DNA from: Bosea sp. PAMC 26642 | Lineage (GTDB): Bacteria > Pseudomonadota > Alphaproteobacteria > Rhizobiales > Beijerinckiaceae | Assembly: GCF_001562255.1 (NCBI RefSeq) | Contig: NZ_CP014301.1 | Span: 1-64,000 of the forward strand | Direction: 5' to 3' | DNA: 64,000 bases | Part shown: piece by piece, positions 26,156-36,102 of the stretch | Position numbering within the stretch: position 1 is the stretch's first letter | How the letters are laid out: each line of letters begins with the position of its first letter | Notes under the pieces: model-generated | What the model was told of the DNA's origin: nothing | Seen by the model: only the letters and a program-made list of their open reading frames with translations | Database searches by the model: none | Made by a program: the position numbers and the translations under genes

Positions 26156-27127
26156 ATGACATTCCACGCCGATGCGCCCGCGCAAGCCTTCGTCCTCGAC
26201 CTCGCCAAGCCTGTCCCCGAGGCGTTGCGGGGTGCGGTGCTGGCGCTGGGAAATTTCGATGGCGTCCATCGCGGCCATGCCGAGCTCGCCCGCACGGCGG
26301 TGGCGATGGCCGGGGAACATGGCACACGCGCAGCGGCTCTGACGTTCGAGCCCCATCCCCGCAGCGTCTTCAGGCCCGAGCAGCCCGTATTCCGTCTGAC
26401 GTCGCCCGAGATCAAGATGGAACTGCTGGCTGAGGCCGGCCTTGGCCTGACCTTCGTCCTGCCCTTCGACCGCGACATCGCCGCGATCGATGCGAACGCC
26501 TTCATCGACGATCTCCTGCTCGGCCGGCTTGGTGCGGTCGGCCTCGTCTGCGGTTACGATTTCCATTTCGGCAAGGGCCGCGCCGGTTCGCCCGAACTGC
26601 TCCACGACCGCGCCGCCGCGAACGGGATTCCGGTCTCCGTCGTGCCGCCCTATTCATGGGCTGGCGAACCGGTCTCCTCGACGCTGATCCGGACCGCACT
26701 GGAGGCAGGCGATATCACCCGCGCCGCAGATTTCCTCGGCCGGCCCTGGTTCGTGCGCGGCGTCATCGCCCATGGCGACAAGCGCGGCCGTGAACTCGGC
26801 TATCCTACCGCCAATATGCACCTCGCCCGCGATTGCCGTCTCCGCTACGGCATCTACGCCGTACGCATGAAGATCGACGGCATCTGGCGCGACGGCGTCG
26901 CGAGCTTCGGCAGCCGCCCGACCTTCGACGACGGCGCGCCCCGTCTCGAGACATTCGTCTTCGATTTCTCCGGCGATCTCTATGGCAAGCAGGTCGATGT
27001 CGCGCTGGTCACGTGGCTGCGCGGCGAGGCGAAGTTCGGTTCCCTGGACGCCCTGATCGTCCAGATGGACTCAGACAGCGCTCGCGCCCGCATCATTCTC
27101 GCGCAAACGCCGCCCTTCCTTCCGTAA
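26156..27127 (+). CDS. ribF: Bifunctional riboflavin kinase/FMN adenylyltransferase
   Basis: A 323-aa enzyme that phosphorylates riboflavin to FMN and adenylylates FMN to FAD. The N-terminal nucleotidyltransferase domain shows LGNFDGVHRGHAEL (near residue 32) and VSSTLIRTAL; the C-terminal kinase domain shows GVIAHGDKRGRELGYPTANM and VASFGSRPTFDDG. Length and domain order are standard. No FMN riboswitch was seen upstream. It precedes ileS and lspA, a common order in proteobacteria. Confidence 0.95.
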   Translation: MTFHADAPAQAFVLDLAKPVPEALRGAVLALGNFDGVHRGHAELARTAVAMAGEHGTRAAALTFEPHPRSVFRPEQPVFRLTSPEIKMELLAEAGLGLTFVLPFDRDIAAIDANAFIDDLLLGRLGAVGLVCGYDFHFGKGRAGSPELLHDRAAANGIPVSVVPPYSWAGEPVSSTLIRTALEAGDITRAADFLGRPWFVRGVIAHGDKRGRELGYPTANMHLARDCRLRYGIYAVRMKIDGIWRDGVASFGSRPTFDDGAPRLETFVFDFSGDLYGKQVDVALVTWLRGEAKFGSLDALIVQMDSDSARARIILAQTPPFLP

Positions 27128-27336
27128 GCCGCCTTTGCTAGAAGCCGCAGATGCTCGCTGATCGCGCCATATCGATAGATCTTTTCCGGCGAATTACGGG
27201 CCCGGCTGCTGCCCTGCGCTGACGCGCGGGCGCCTGTGCAAGCCGGGGTAACGATCGCTTTTCCCAGATTTCCCGCCGGACCGGCGCCGCGCCACCCGAT
27301 ATGGCCCGCTCGTCCGCATTGCCCGAGCCGGACCAG

Positions 27337-30300
27337 ATGACCGACAAGACGCCCGAGACGATCGACTACTCCCAGACGCTGTTCCTGCCGCAGACGGAAT
27401 TCCCGATGCGCGCCGGGCTGCCGCAGCGCGAGCCGGAACTGCTCGCCCGCTGGGCGAGGATGGATCTCTACCGCAAGCTGCGCGAGGCCGGCAAAGGCCG
27501 CGACCGCTTCATCCTGCATGACGGCCCGCCCTATGCGAACGGCAACATCCATATCGGCCATGCGCTGAACAAGGTGCTGAAGGACCTCGTCACGCGCTCG
27601 CAGCAGATGCTCGGCTTCGATTCCAACTACGTGCCGGGCTGGGACTGCCACGGCCTGCCGATCGAATGGAAGATCGAGGAGCAGTACCGCGCCAAGGGCC
27701 TGAACAAGGACGACGTGCCGGTCGTCGAATTCCGCAAGGAATGCCGCGCCTTCGCCGAGAAATGGGTTGATATCCAGCGCGAGGAGTTCAAGCGGCTGGG
27801 CGTCGAGGGCGACTGGGACGATCCCTACCTGACGATGGCTTACGGCGCCGAGGCCCAGATCGCCCGCGAGATCATGAAATTCGCCGAGACGGCGCAGCTC
27901 TATCGCGGCTCAAAACCGGTGATGTGGTCGGTGGTCGAGAAGACCGCGCTGGCCGAGGCCGAGGTCGAGTACGAGGAGCATGTCAGCGACACGGTTTTCG
28001 TGGCGTTTCCTGTGCTGAACGCCCAGAATTATCTCGCGCAAGACATCGTCCCGAGCATGTCGGTGCCCGAGCCCGCGACTTTGAACGGCGCCTCCATCGT
28101 TATCTGGACCACGACCCCTTGGACCATGCCGGGCAATCGCGCGATCTCGTTCCACAACAAGATCGCCTACGGCCTTTACCGTGTCACTGCAGCACCCGAG
28201 AATAATTGGGCCAAGGTCGGCGTGACCTACATCCTTGCCAAGAATCTGGCCGAAGGCGTCTTCAAGGCTGCCAAGGTCGAGGCCTTCGAACTCGTCGCTG
28301 ACGTGCCGGCCGCTGCACTCACCGGCCTGACCGCCGCCCACCCCCTGCGCGGCCACGGCTACGATTTCGACGTCCCCCTCCTCGACGGCGACCATGTGAC
28401 TGATGAAGCCGGTACCGGCTTCGTGCACACCGCGCCTGGCCACGGCCGGGAGGATTTCGACATCTGGATGGCGAGTGGGCGTCAGTTGCTAGCCCGCGAT
28501 ATCAAAACGGAAATCCCCTACACCGTCGATGCAGATGGTCGCTTCACCAAAGATGCTCCCGGATTCGAGGGCGCGCAGGTCATCACCGACAAGGGCGAGA
28601 AGGGCAACGCCAACGAGGTCGTCATCAAGGCACTGGCCGCCTCGGGCAATCTCGTCGCGCGCGGCCGCCTCAAGCACCAGTATCCGCATAGCTGGCGCTC
28701 GAAGAAGCCGGTGATCTTTCGCAATACGCCGCAATGGTTCATCGCCATGGACAAGGCGATCGGCGAGGCTCCGAGCCCGACGGGCATCGGGGAGATCGCG
28801 CCATCGGCCGGCGGCAACGTCGACACCCTTCGCAACCGCGCGCTCAGGGCGATCAAAGAGACCCAATGGGTCCCCGCCGCCGGCGAGAACCGCATCAACG
28901 GCATGATCGCCAACCGCCCCGACTGGGTCGTTTCGCGCCAGCGCGCCTGGGGCGTGCCGATCACGGTGTTCGTCGAGAAGGAGACCGGCGCGATTCTGGT
29001 CGATGCGAAGGTCAATGCCGCCATCGCCGACGCCTTCGAGCAGGAGGGCGCCGACGCCTGGTTCGCCGACACCGACGGCGCCCGCTTCCTCACCCCCTTC
29101 GGCTACGATCCGGCGCTGTATGAGCGCGTCACCGACGTGCTCGACGTCTGGTTCGATTCCGGCTCGACCCACGCCTTCACGCTGGAGCAGCGGCCCGATC
29201 TGCGCGCCAGGCGTCGCGGCGACGGCGGCAACGACCGGGTGATGTATCTCGAGGGCTCCGACCAGCATCGCGGCTGGTTCCATTCGAGCCTGCTCGAAAG
29301 CTGCGGCACGCGCGGCCGTGCGCCCTACGACATCGTGCTGACTCACGGCTTCTGCCTCGACGAGAAGGGCGAGAAGATGTCGAAGTCTAAGGGCAACGTC
29401 ACGGCCCCGCAGGACATCATCAAGGATTCGGGCGCCGACATCCTGCGCCTCTGGGTCGCGGCGGCCGACTATTCCGACGATCTGCGCATTGGCAAGGAGA
29501 TCCTCAAGACCTTCGTCGAGACCTATCGCAAGCTGCGCAACACCACCCGCTGGATGCTCGGTACGCTCGCCCATTTCAGCGAGGACATCCGCGTCGCCGA
29601 GCCGCAGACCATGCCCGAGTTGGAGCGGCTGATGCTGCACCGGCTCGCCGAACTCGGACCTCAGGTCGAGGAGGCCTACCGCACCTACGACTACAAGAAG
29701 GTCGTGACGCTGCTCTCGCAGTTCATGAACACCGAGCTGTCGGCCTTCTATTTCGACATCCGCAAGGACGCCCTCTATTGCGACCCGCTGTCGAGCCATG
29801 TCCGCAAGAGCGCACTGACGGTGGTTGACCATCTCTTCCGCTGCCTCGCCACCTGGCTCGCGCCGATCCTGGTCTTCACCATCGAAGAGGCCTGGCTGGA
29901 GCGCTATCCGGAGCAGAAGGCGCTGGACGGTTCGGTCCATCTCGAGCTCTTTGCGCAGGCGCCGCAGAGTTGGCTCGACCCCGAACTGGCCGAGCGCTGG
30001 ACCAAGATCCGCCGTGTCCGTCGTGTCGTCACCGGCGCACTGGAACTGGAGCGCGCGGGCAAGCGCATCGGCTCCTCGCTGGAAGCTGCACCGCAGGTCT
30101 TCATCGACGATCCCGATCTGTGTGCCGCGCTCTCGGGGCTGGATCTTGCCGAGATCAGCATCACCTCGGGGATCGTCGTCGTGGCGGGCGAGGGACCGGC
30201 GGACGCTTTCCGCCTGCCGGACGTGCCCGGCGTGTCGGTCGTCTCGACCCGCGCGCCTGGCGTGAAATGCGCTCGCTCCTGGAAATATTTCGATCCCGCC

Positions 30301-30378
30301 AGCGCCGACCCCGCCTATCCGCAGGTGACGCCGCGCGATGCGAAGGCCTTGCGTGAACTGGGCGCGAAAGCGCGATGA
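27337..30378 (+). CDS. ileS: Isoleucine--tRNA ligase
   Basis: A 1013-aa class I synthetase. HIGH is at residues 72-75 ([10 protein letters not shown]) and KMSKS at about 680-684 ([11 protein letters not shown]). The editing domain carries [15 protein letters not shown], and [12 protein letters not shown] precedes the catalytic core. The C-terminal zinc finger is degenerate ([10 protein letters not shown] without further Cys pairs). ATG 27337 ([12 protein letters not shown]) fits the alphaproteobacterial start; ATG 27301 in frame would add 12 residues. The 173-base leader shows no T-box. Its stop overlaps the lspA start by four bases. Confidence 0.96.
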   Translation: MTDKTPETIDYSQTLFLPQTEFPMRAGLPQREPELLARWARMDLYRKLREAGKGRDRFILHDGPPYANGNIHIGHALNKVLKDLVTRSQQMLGFDSNYVPGWDCHGLPIEWKIEEQYRAKGLNKDDVPVVEFRKECRAFAEKWVDIQREEFKRLGVEGDWDDPYLTMAYGAEAQIAREIMKFAETAQLYRGSKPVMWSVVEKTALAEAEVEYEEHVSDTVFVAFPVLNAQNYLAQDIVPSMSVPEPATLNGASIVIWTTTPWTMPGNRAISFHNKIAYGLYRVTAAPENNWAKVGVTYILAKNLAEGVFKAAKVEAFELVADVPAAALTGLTAAHPLRGHGYDFDVPLLDGDHVTDEAGTGFVHTAPGHGREDFDIWMASGRQLLARDIKTEIPYTVDADGRFTKDAPGFEGAQVITDKGEKGNANEVVIKALAASGNLVARGRLKHQYPHSWRSKKPVIFRNTPQWFIAMDKAIGEAPSPTGIGEIAPSAGGNVDTLRNRALRAIKETQWVPAAGENRINGMIANRPDWVVSRQRAWGVPITVFVEKETGAILVDAKVNAAIADAFEQEGADAWFADTDGARFLTPFGYDPALYERVTDVLDVWFDSGSTHAFTLEQRPDLRARRRGDGGNDRVMYLEGSDQHRGWFHSSLLESCGTRGRAPYDIVLTHGFCLDEKGEKMSKSKGNVTAPQDIIKDSGADILRLWVAAADYSDDLRIGKEILKTFVETYRKLRNTTRWMLGTLAHFSEDIRVAEPQTMPELERLMLHRLAELGPQVEEAYRTYDYKKVVTLLSQFMNTELSAFYFDIRKDALYCDPLSSHVRKSALTVVDHLFRCLATWLAPILVFTIEEAWLERYPEQKALDGSVHLELFAQAPQSWLDPELAERWTKIRRVRRVVTGALELERAGKRIGSSLEAAPQVFIDDPDLCAALSGLDLAEISITSGIVVVAGEGPADAFRLPDVPGVSVVSTRAPGVKCARSWKYFDPASADPAYPQVTPRDAKALRELGAKAR

Positions 30379-30857
30379 CGCAGGCCCGCCGTCTCGGCCT
30401 CCTCGTCGTCGCGCTGATCTTCGGGCTTGATCAGGCGAGCAAGCTCTGGCTGCTCTTCGGCGTCAGGCTGGCCGAGAACGGCCCCTTCGCGCCGACCTCC
30501 TTCATGGAGATCGTGCTGGCCTGGAACAGGGGCATCTCCTACGGGCTGTTCCAACAATACAGCGATTTCGGGCGCTGGACGCTTGTCGTGGTCTCCTTCA
30601 TCGCCGCCGCCTGGCTCGGGCGCTGGATGTGGCGCGAGACCAGGACGCTGACCGTCGTCAGCCTCGCGCTGATCATCGGCGGCGCGCTTGGAAACGGCGT
30701 CGATCGCGCCGTCTATGGCGCGGTCGTCGACTTCGTGCACCTGCATTACGGCAGCTTCAGCTGGTACATCTTCAATCTCGCCGATGCGGCCATCGTTGTC
30801 GGAGTGGCGGGTCTGCTGTATGAGTCCGTCTTTCCCGAGACGAGAAGCAGCGCCTGA
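30375..30857 (+). CDS. lspA: Lipoprotein signal peptidase
   Basis: A 160-aa inner-membrane aspartyl protease that cleaves prolipoproteins at the lipobox cysteine. The catalytic pair is Asp119 ([12 protein letters not shown]) and Asp137 (FNLADAAIV), with four hydrophobic helices. The ATG overlaps the ileS stop (ATGA), so the genes are translationally coupled, as in many bacteria. The N-terminal GLDQASKLW motif is also conserved. Confidence 0.95.
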   Translation: MTQARRLGLLVVALIFGLDQASKLWLLFGVRLAENGPFAPTSFMEIVLAWNRGISYGLFQQYSDFGRWTLVVVSFIAAAWLGRWMWRETRTLTVVSLALIIGGALGNGVDRAVYGAVVDFVHLHYGSFSWYIFNLADAAIVVGVAGLLYESVFPETRSSA

Positions 30858-30933
30858 CCCAAGGGTTGCCATCGTTTCGCCGCGCGTTTCGGGTTTGTGA
30901 GGGGATAAAGGCATCCCCAAGGGAGATTAAGAC

Positions 30934-31575
30934 ATGGCTCATCGCATCCGCATGGCGCACTGGCTTGTGAGCGGCGGCCTGCTGCTCGCCGCCACGTCTG
31001 CGTCCGCGCAGGAAGGCGTGCTGTTCAAGAACCTGCTGGAAGGCGTCTTCGGCAGCGGCACCAACGACATCGAATATCGTCAGCGTCCGCCCTTGGTGGT
31101 GCCGCCCGGTTCGGCACTGCCGCGCCCGCAGGATCCGGCGAGCGCCCGCAATGCCGCCTGGCCCAATGACCCCGACATCGCCAAGCGGCGCGCCGAGGCC
31201 GCCGCAGCGCGGGTTCCGTCGAGCGAGAACGAGAAGTTCCGCAACAACCCGCTGCTGAGCCAGCAGGAATTGCGGCGCGGCCGCTCCACCGCCATGGACG
31301 GGCGGCCGATCATCCAGGAAGAGCAGAACAATACGACCAATCAGATCAACGCGATCCGGGTCGGCCGCGAACTCGCGGCGCGCCGCAGCGCGAATGCCGA
31401 GACCACCTTGCTCTATGGCGAGGAGCCGCAGCGTCGTACGCTGACCGAACCGCCGGTCGGTTATCGGCGCCCGGCCGGCACGGCCGCTCTGGGGCCTGGC
31501 GCCCGCGGCCCCGTCGAGGACACGCAGGCCGCCGGCCAGCGCGAATTCCTGACCGGCACCAAGCCGATGCAATAA
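30934..31575 (+). CDS. DUF3035 (BamF-like) envelope protein
   Basis: A 213-aa exported protein with a signal peptide ending near residue 26 (AATSASAQEG). The segment YRQRPPLVVPPGSALPRPQDPA is the recognisable family element of DUF3035, the alphaproteobacterial family that includes the BAM-complex lipoprotein BamF of Caulobacter. The rest is predicted to be disordered and polar. Unlike BamF lipoproteins there is no lipobox cysteine, so it would be soluble in the periplasm. The ATG at 30934 follows GGGAGA. It sits 76 bases after lspA and before the M16 peptidase pair. The link to outer-membrane assembly is an inference. Confidence 0.65.
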   Translation: MAHRIRMAHWLVSGGLLLAATSASAQEGVLFKNLLEGVFGSGTNDIEYRQRPPLVVPPGSALPRPQDPASARNAAWPNDPDIAKRRAEAAAARVPSSENEKFRNNPLLSQQELRRGRSTAMDGRPIIQEEQNNTTNQINAIRVGRELAARRSANAETTLLYGEEPQRRTLTEPPVGYRRPAGTAALGPGARGPVEDTQAAGQREFLTGTKPMQ

Positions 31576-31763
31576 CGGACCGCGCCGGTCTGGCCGCCTC
31601 GGCGGCAGACCTCCTTTGCACCGAGCATTCGCGCTCGTCATGTCCGGCAGCCCATCATCGCGCACGACTGTCGATTATCCTGGCCGATAGCTGGCAAGCG
31701 GCGGCGTTGCGTTCTACATCAGGCTGCGACAATTCGGTCGGCGCGGCAGGAGACCCAGCCCAG

Positions 31764-33056
31764 GTGAACATGCATATGCGCCAGAACATGGCCGGGCCGC
31801 AGGTCGAGGCCTTCAGGCTCGGCAACGGCATGGATGTCGTGGTCGTGCCCGACCGTCGTGCCCCGGTCGTCACGCACATGGTTTGGTACCGCAACGGCTC
31901 GGCCGATGATCCGGCCGGCAAGTCCGGCATCGCCCATTTCCTGGAGCATCTGATGTTCAAGGGCACGGCCAAATGGCCGGCCGGCGAATTCTCAAAGATC
32001 GTCGCGGGCTATGGTGGCCAGGAGAACGCCTTCACTTCCTTCGACTACACTGCCTATTTCCAGCGCGTGCCCAAGGCCCATCTTCGGGCCATGATGGATT
32101 ACGAGGCCGACCGCATGACCGGCCTCGCTTTTGAGGAAAGCGTCGTTGGTCCCGAGCGCGACGTCGTTCTCGAAGAACGCAAGATGCGCGTCGATTCCGA
32201 CCCCGCCGCTCAGCTCGGCGAGGAGTTCTCCTCGGCGCTCTTCGTGCACCATCCCTACGGCACGCCGATCATCGGCTGGGAGCACGAGATCGAGGGCCTG
32301 AACCGCGACGATGCCTTCGCCTATTACCAGCGCTTCTACACGCCCGAGAACGCGATCCTCGTCGTCGCCGGCGACACCGACGCGGCCGAAGTCCGCAGGC
32401 TCGCCGAGGCGACCTATGGCCAGATCGCCGCGCGCGGCGAGACGCCGGTCCGCAAGCGCCCAGCCGAGCCCGATCCGCGCGCCGCGCGCCGCGTCGCACT
32501 GTCCGACCCCCGCGTGCGCCAGCCTTCGCTGCGTCGCGGCTGGCTGACGCCGACCTATCTCTCAGGCGAGCGCGAGGAGGTCTTCGCGCTCGAACTGGCG
32601 GCCGAAATCCTCGGCGGCGGCACGACCTCGCGGCTCTATCGCAGCCTCTGCGTCGAGCAGGAACTCGCGGCCGGGGCCAGCGCCTATTGCATGAGTTCGA
32701 TGGTCGATCGCGCCGCTTTCCAGGTCTCAACCAGCCCGCGTCCCGGCGTCGGGATGGCTGCGCTGGAAGCCGGCCTCGATGCCGCCTTGGCGACCTTCCT
32801 CGCGGACGGCCCGACCGAGATCGAGCTGGCCCGCGCCCGCACCCGTCTCGTCGCTGAAACCATCTTCGCCCGCGACAGCCAGTCCTCGCTGGCCCGCATC
32901 TTCGGCTCCTCGCTTGCCGTCGGCGAGACGGTCGAGGACGTGCTGGCCTGGCCCGAGCGCATCGAGGCTGTCCCGCGCGATGCCGTCATCGCGGCCGTGC
33001 GGCGCTATCTTCGTCCCGATCGGTCTGTCACCGGGCTGCTGCTGCCGGCTGCCTGA
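31764..33056 (+). CDS. M16 family zinc peptidase, catalytic member
   Basis: About 430 aa. The inverted zinc motif HFLEH is at residues 58-62, with the third ligand glutamate in the downstream helix region (ERDVVLEERKMRVDSDP). The second half has the typical inactive M16 domain. These peptidases (PqqL/mitochondrial-processing-peptidase-like) degrade or process small peptides in the cytoplasm or periplasm; no signal peptide is obvious. The start is uncertain: GTG 31764, ten bases after AGGAGA, is preferred; ATG 31770 and 31776 are close alternatives. The partner gene follows 56 bases later. Confidence 0.85.
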   Translation: MNMHMRQNMAGPQVEAFRLGNGMDVVVVPDRRAPVVTHMVWYRNGSADDPAGKSGIAHFLEHLMFKGTAKWPAGEFSKIVAGYGGQENAFTSFDYTAYFQRVPKAHLRAMMDYEADRMTGLAFEESVVGPERDVVLEERKMRVDSDPAAQLGEEFSSALFVHHPYGTPIIGWEHEIEGLNRDDAFAYYQRFYTPENAILVVAGDTDAAEVRRLAEATYGQIAARGETPVRKRPAEPDPRAARRVALSDPRVRQPSLRRGWLTPTYLSGEREEVFALELAAEILGGGTTSRLYRSLCVEQELAAGASAYCMSSMVDRAAFQVSTSPRPGVGMAALEAGLDAALATFLADGPTEIELARARTRLVAETIFARDSQSSLARIFGSSLAVGETVEDVLAWPERIEAVPRDAVIAAVRRYLRPDRSVTGLLLPAA

Positions 33057-33112
33057 GACCCGATCCTCCCTTTGCTTGGGCGGGGCTTCGCATCTCGCCG
33101 ACAGGAAGCGAC

Positions 33113-34405
33113 ATGAACGAGCCCATTCCCGCCCTTTCGAGCATCGCCGGCCCCTCCGTCGCGGTGCAGACGGTCCGCTCCGCCAGTGGCGTTGAGGCCT
33201 GGCTCGTCGAGGAGCACAGCCTGCCGCTGATCGCGGTCGACTTCGCCTTCGACGGCGGCACCAGCCGCGATCCCGACAATGCCACCGGCAGCGCCTATCT
33301 CGTCTCCGGTCTGCTCGACGAGGGCGCGGGCGATCTCGATGCCGAGGCCTTCCAGGGTAAGCTCGCCGACCACGCCATCAGCCTCGGCTTCGACGCCCGC
33401 CGCGACGATTTCCACGGCCAGATCCAGACGCTGACGCGCCATCGCGATACCGCCTTCGAACTGCTGGCGCTCGCCGTCAACGCGCCGCGCTTCGACACCG
33501 ATGCGGTTGAGCGCGTCAAGGCGCAGATCGTCTCGGGCCTGCAGCGCCAGGCCCAGAACCCCGAGACGCTCTGCCGCAATGCCCTTTATGCTTCGGCCTT
33601 TCCGGGACACCCCTATGGCCGCCCCGAAAAGGGCGATGTCGACAGCGTCTCGCGGCTGGAGGCCGGCACGCTGAGAACGCTCTCGGGCTCGCTTCTGACC
33701 AGGGCCGGGCTGAAAATCGTTGTGGTCGGCGACATCACCGCAGAAGAACTGGCACAACGGCTCGATCAGGTCTTCGGCGCATTGCCCGCGGGCACGCCGC
33801 GCGCAGCGCCGGTCGAGGCCTTGCCGATCCAGGGGCTGGGCGAGACCCATGTCATCGATCTCGACGTGCCCCAGACCGTGCTGCGCTTCGTCGCGCCGGG
33901 GCTGATGCGCCACGATCCCGATTTCATCGCCGGCAGCGTGCTGAACCATATCCTCGGCGGCTCGGCGTTTACGTCGCGCCTGTTCCTGGAGGTCCGCGAG
34001 AAGCGCGGCCTCGCCTATGGCGTTTCCTCGAGCCTGCTGCCGCTGCGCCAGAGCGCCATGCTGGTCGGCGGCACCTCGACCCGAAACGACCGCGTCGCCG
34101 AATCGCTCTCCGTCATACGCGAGGAGATGGCCAAGCTCGCCGAAGCTGGCCCGACCGAGCATGAGGTCGAGGAGGCCAAGCGCTACATCATCGGCTCCTA
34201 TCCGCTGCGCTTCGACACGTCGCCCAAGATCGCCTCCGAACTGATGAGCCTGGCCGTCAACGGCTTCGCGCCGGATTTCCTGACCCAGCGCAACCCGCTC
34301 TTCGCAGCGGTGACGCTCACCGATGTCAGGCGCGTCGCCGGCCGTCTCTTCGGCGATCCGCGCTTGCTGGTGCAGGCGGTTGGCCGGCCGGTTGATCTTG
34401 TCTGA
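33113..34405 (+). CDS. M16 family peptidase homologue without the zinc motif
   Basis: A 430-aa M16-fold protein. The position of HxxEH reads VSGLLDEGAG, so zinc binding is lost, while the Arg/Tyr substrate-clamp element EVREKRGLAYGVSS in the second domain is kept. This is how the alpha-type (non-catalytic) partner of M16 heterodimers looks, and the preceding gene supplies the catalytic partner. The ATG at 33113 follows AGGAAG. The pair likely forms a heterodimeric protease. Confidence 0.88.
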   Translation: MNEPIPALSSIAGPSVAVQTVRSASGVEAWLVEEHSLPLIAVDFAFDGGTSRDPDNATGSAYLVSGLLDEGAGDLDAEAFQGKLADHAISLGFDARRDDFHGQIQTLTRHRDTAFELLALAVNAPRFDTDAVERVKAQIVSGLQRQAQNPETLCRNALYASAFPGHPYGRPEKGDVDSVSRLEAGTLRTLSGSLLTRAGLKIVVVGDITAEELAQRLDQVFGALPAGTPRAAPVEALPIQGLGETHVIDLDVPQTVLRFVAPGLMRHDPDFIAGSVLNHILGGSAFTSRLFLEVREKRGLAYGVSSSLLPLRQSAMLVGGTSTRNDRVAESLSVIREEMAKLAEAGPTEHEVEEAKRYIIGSYPLRFDTSPKIASELMSLAVNGFAPDFLTQRNPLFAAVTLTDVRRVAGRLFGDPRLLVQAVGRPVDLV

Positions 34406-34433
34406 TTGGAAGCCGGTTGCCATAACACGGCCC

Positions 34434-34542
34434 CCGTCATCCCGGGCGACCGAAGGGAGAACCGGGATCCATGCCTGAACCTTTCCGATCAGTGTTCAGG
34501 CATGGATCCCGGCTCTCCGCTGCGCTGCAGCCGGGATGACGG
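34434..34542. repeat. Nested palindromic intergenic repeat, family 1 copy B
   Basis: The outer arms CCGTCATCCCGG (34434-34445) and CCGGGATGACGG (34531-34542) are a perfect 12-bp inverted repeat. The inner arms, 34462-34480 and 34494-34512, pair perfectly over 19 bp around a 13-base loop. This is the best preserved copy of the family also found at 1777 and 47726. It lies between the M16 pair and pgi. Confidence 0.9.
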
Positions 34543-34604
34543 CGCGATTTTGGTATGACGACGACAGCTTTCGACGACGCTATCCTGCAAAGGCGGACCC
34601 CATC

Positions 34605-35927
34605 ATGCTTCAGCAAAGCTTCGATCTCGCGCTCGAATCCGGCGTCGGCCAGGGCGGCATCCCCGATGCGGCCTTTGAGCAGGCTCTGGCCGATCTGGCG
34701 CCTGCCCTCGCGCGGCTGAAGAGCCAGGCCGAAGATGGGTCGCTCCCGCTGCTCGGCCTGCCGACCGATACCGCCGATATCGCCCCGGTCCAGGCCGCCG
34801 CGAAGCGCCTCAAGGACGGCGCGACCGACATCCTCGTGCTCGGCACCGGCGGCTCCAGCCTCGGCGGTCAGACGCTGGCGCAACTCGCCGATTACGGCAT
34901 CCCCGGCCTGTCGCGTTTTGCACCCGAGCCGCGCGTCCATTTCATCGACAATCTCGACCCCGACACCTATGAGCGCCTGCTCGCGAAGCTGCCGCTGAAG
35001 ACCACGAAATTCGTCGCGATCTCGAAATCGGGCGGCACCGGCGAGACCCTGCTGCAATCGATCGCGGCGATCGATGCCATGCGCGCGGCCGGTCTGAGCG
35101 ATGCCGAGATCGGCGAGCGTTTCCAGGGCCTGTCCGAGCCCGCCAGGCCCGGCAAACTGCACCCGCTGCGGGCCTTGCTAGAGCCCTTCGGCGCGCCGTT
35201 CCTCGAACATCACACCGCCGTCGGCGGCCGCTATTCGGTGCTAACCAATTGCGGCCTGCTGCCGGCTGCCGTGCTCGGTCTCAACATCGAGGCGCTGCGC
35301 GCAGGCGCTGCCAAGGCCGTGGCCCCCGTTCTCGCCGGCGACAGCGTCCGCGAAACGCCCGCCGCGCTCGGTGCGGCCCTGCATCTCGCCGCGATGCGCT
35401 CGGGCAAGAACATCGCCGTTCTGATGCCCTATGCCGACAAGTTCGCCTTGCTCACGCGCTGGTGGATGCAGCTCTGGGCCGAGAGCCTCGGCAAGGACGG
35501 GCAGGGCACGCAGCCGGTCGGCGCGCTCGGCCCCGTCGACCAGCATTCGCAGCAGCAACTCTATCTCGCCGGTCCAAAGGACAAGTTCTTCACGGTCCTG
35601 ACCGTCGGGGCCAAGGGCAAGGGGCCGAAGATCGACGCTGCGCTTGCCGGCAAGATCGGCCAGGACGATTTCGCGGCTAAGACCATCGGCGATCTCGTGG
35701 CAGCGCAGGGCGTGGCGATGATCGACACCTTCGCCAAGAACGGCTGTTCGGTCCGCCGCTTTCACATCGACGCAATCGACGAGGCGATCCATGGTGAGGT
35801 GCTGATGCACTTCATGCTGGAGACGATCCTGACCGGCTACGCCATGGGCGTCGATCCCTTCGACCAGCCCGCGGTGGAGGAGGCCAAGATCCTCGCCAAG
35901 CGCTATCTTGCCGAAGGGCGCAGCTGA
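34605..35927 (+). CDS. pgi: Glucose-6-phosphate isomerase
   Basis: A 440-aa sugar isomerase interconverting glucose-6-phosphate and fructose-6-phosphate. SIS-type phosphate-binding segments are visible (VLGTGGSSLGGQT, AISKSGGTGETL), then the catalytic glutamate region PVDQHSQQQLYLAGPKD and the late His region HIDAIDEAIHGEVLMHFM. It is shorter than E. coli Pgi (549 aa), as in other Rhizobiales-type enzymes. The ATG at 34605 (MLQQSFDLAL) was chosen; a longer frame from 34536 would begin inside the palindromic repeat and was rejected. Confidence 0.93.
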   Translation: MLQQSFDLALESGVGQGGIPDAAFEQALADLAPALARLKSQAEDGSLPLLGLPTDTADIAPVQAAAKRLKDGATDILVLGTGGSSLGGQTLAQLADYGIPGLSRFAPEPRVHFIDNLDPDTYERLLAKLPLKTTKFVAISKSGGTGETLLQSIAAIDAMRAAGLSDAEIGERFQGLSEPARPGKLHPLRALLEPFGAPFLEHHTAVGGRYSVLTNCGLLPAAVLGLNIEALRAGAAKAVAPVLAGDSVRETPAALGAALHLAAMRSGKNIAVLMPYADKFALLTRWWMQLWAESLGKDGQGTQPVGALGPVDQHSQQQLYLAGPKDKFFTVLTVGAKGKGPKIDAALAGKIGQDDFAAKTIGDLVAAQGVAMIDTFAKNGCSVRRFHIDAIDEAIHGEVLMHFMLETILTGYAMGVDPFDQPAVEEAKILAKRYLAEGRS

Positions 35928-35940
35928 GTCGCCGTCACCC

Positions 35941-36067
35941 TTGTCATTCCGGGGCTTCGCGAAGCGAAGAACCCGGAACCCACGACCGGGTGAACCTGAA
36001 AGCGCACGATAGGATCACCCTGTCGTGGGTTCCGGGTTCGGCTCTGCGAGCCGCCCCGGAATGACAA
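35941..36067. repeat. Nested palindromic intergenic repeat, family 3
   Basis: The outer arms TTGTCATTCCGGGGC (35941-35955) and GCCCCGGAATGACAA (36053-36067) pair perfectly over 15 bp. The inner arms AACCCGGAACCCACGAC (35970) and its complement ending at 36038 pair over 17 bp. The design resembles family 1 (a GTCAT-CCGG rim around an inner hairpin) but the sequence is distinct. It fills the pgi-mutL gap. Confidence 0.88.
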
Positions 36068-36102
36068 AGGGAACGCCGGTTCCTGCGCCGCATGAGAACC
36101 TC

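Noticed and set aside
27128..27336. Possible T-box or riboswitch ahead of ileS
   Set aside because: No T-box sequence, antiterminator or conserved riboswitch core was seen.
28489..29940. 483-codon minus-strand open frame inside ileS
   Set aside because: Antisense shadow; ileS motifs are continuous on the plus strand.
30265..30375. Loss of the IleRS C-terminal zinc finger as an anomaly
   Set aside because: From memory this degenerate CARSW-type ending is common in alphaproteobacterial IleRS, so I do not treat it as damage.
34536..34604. N-terminal extension of Pgi
   Set aside because: It starts inside the palindromic repeat and has no family counterpart; ATG 34605 is preferred.
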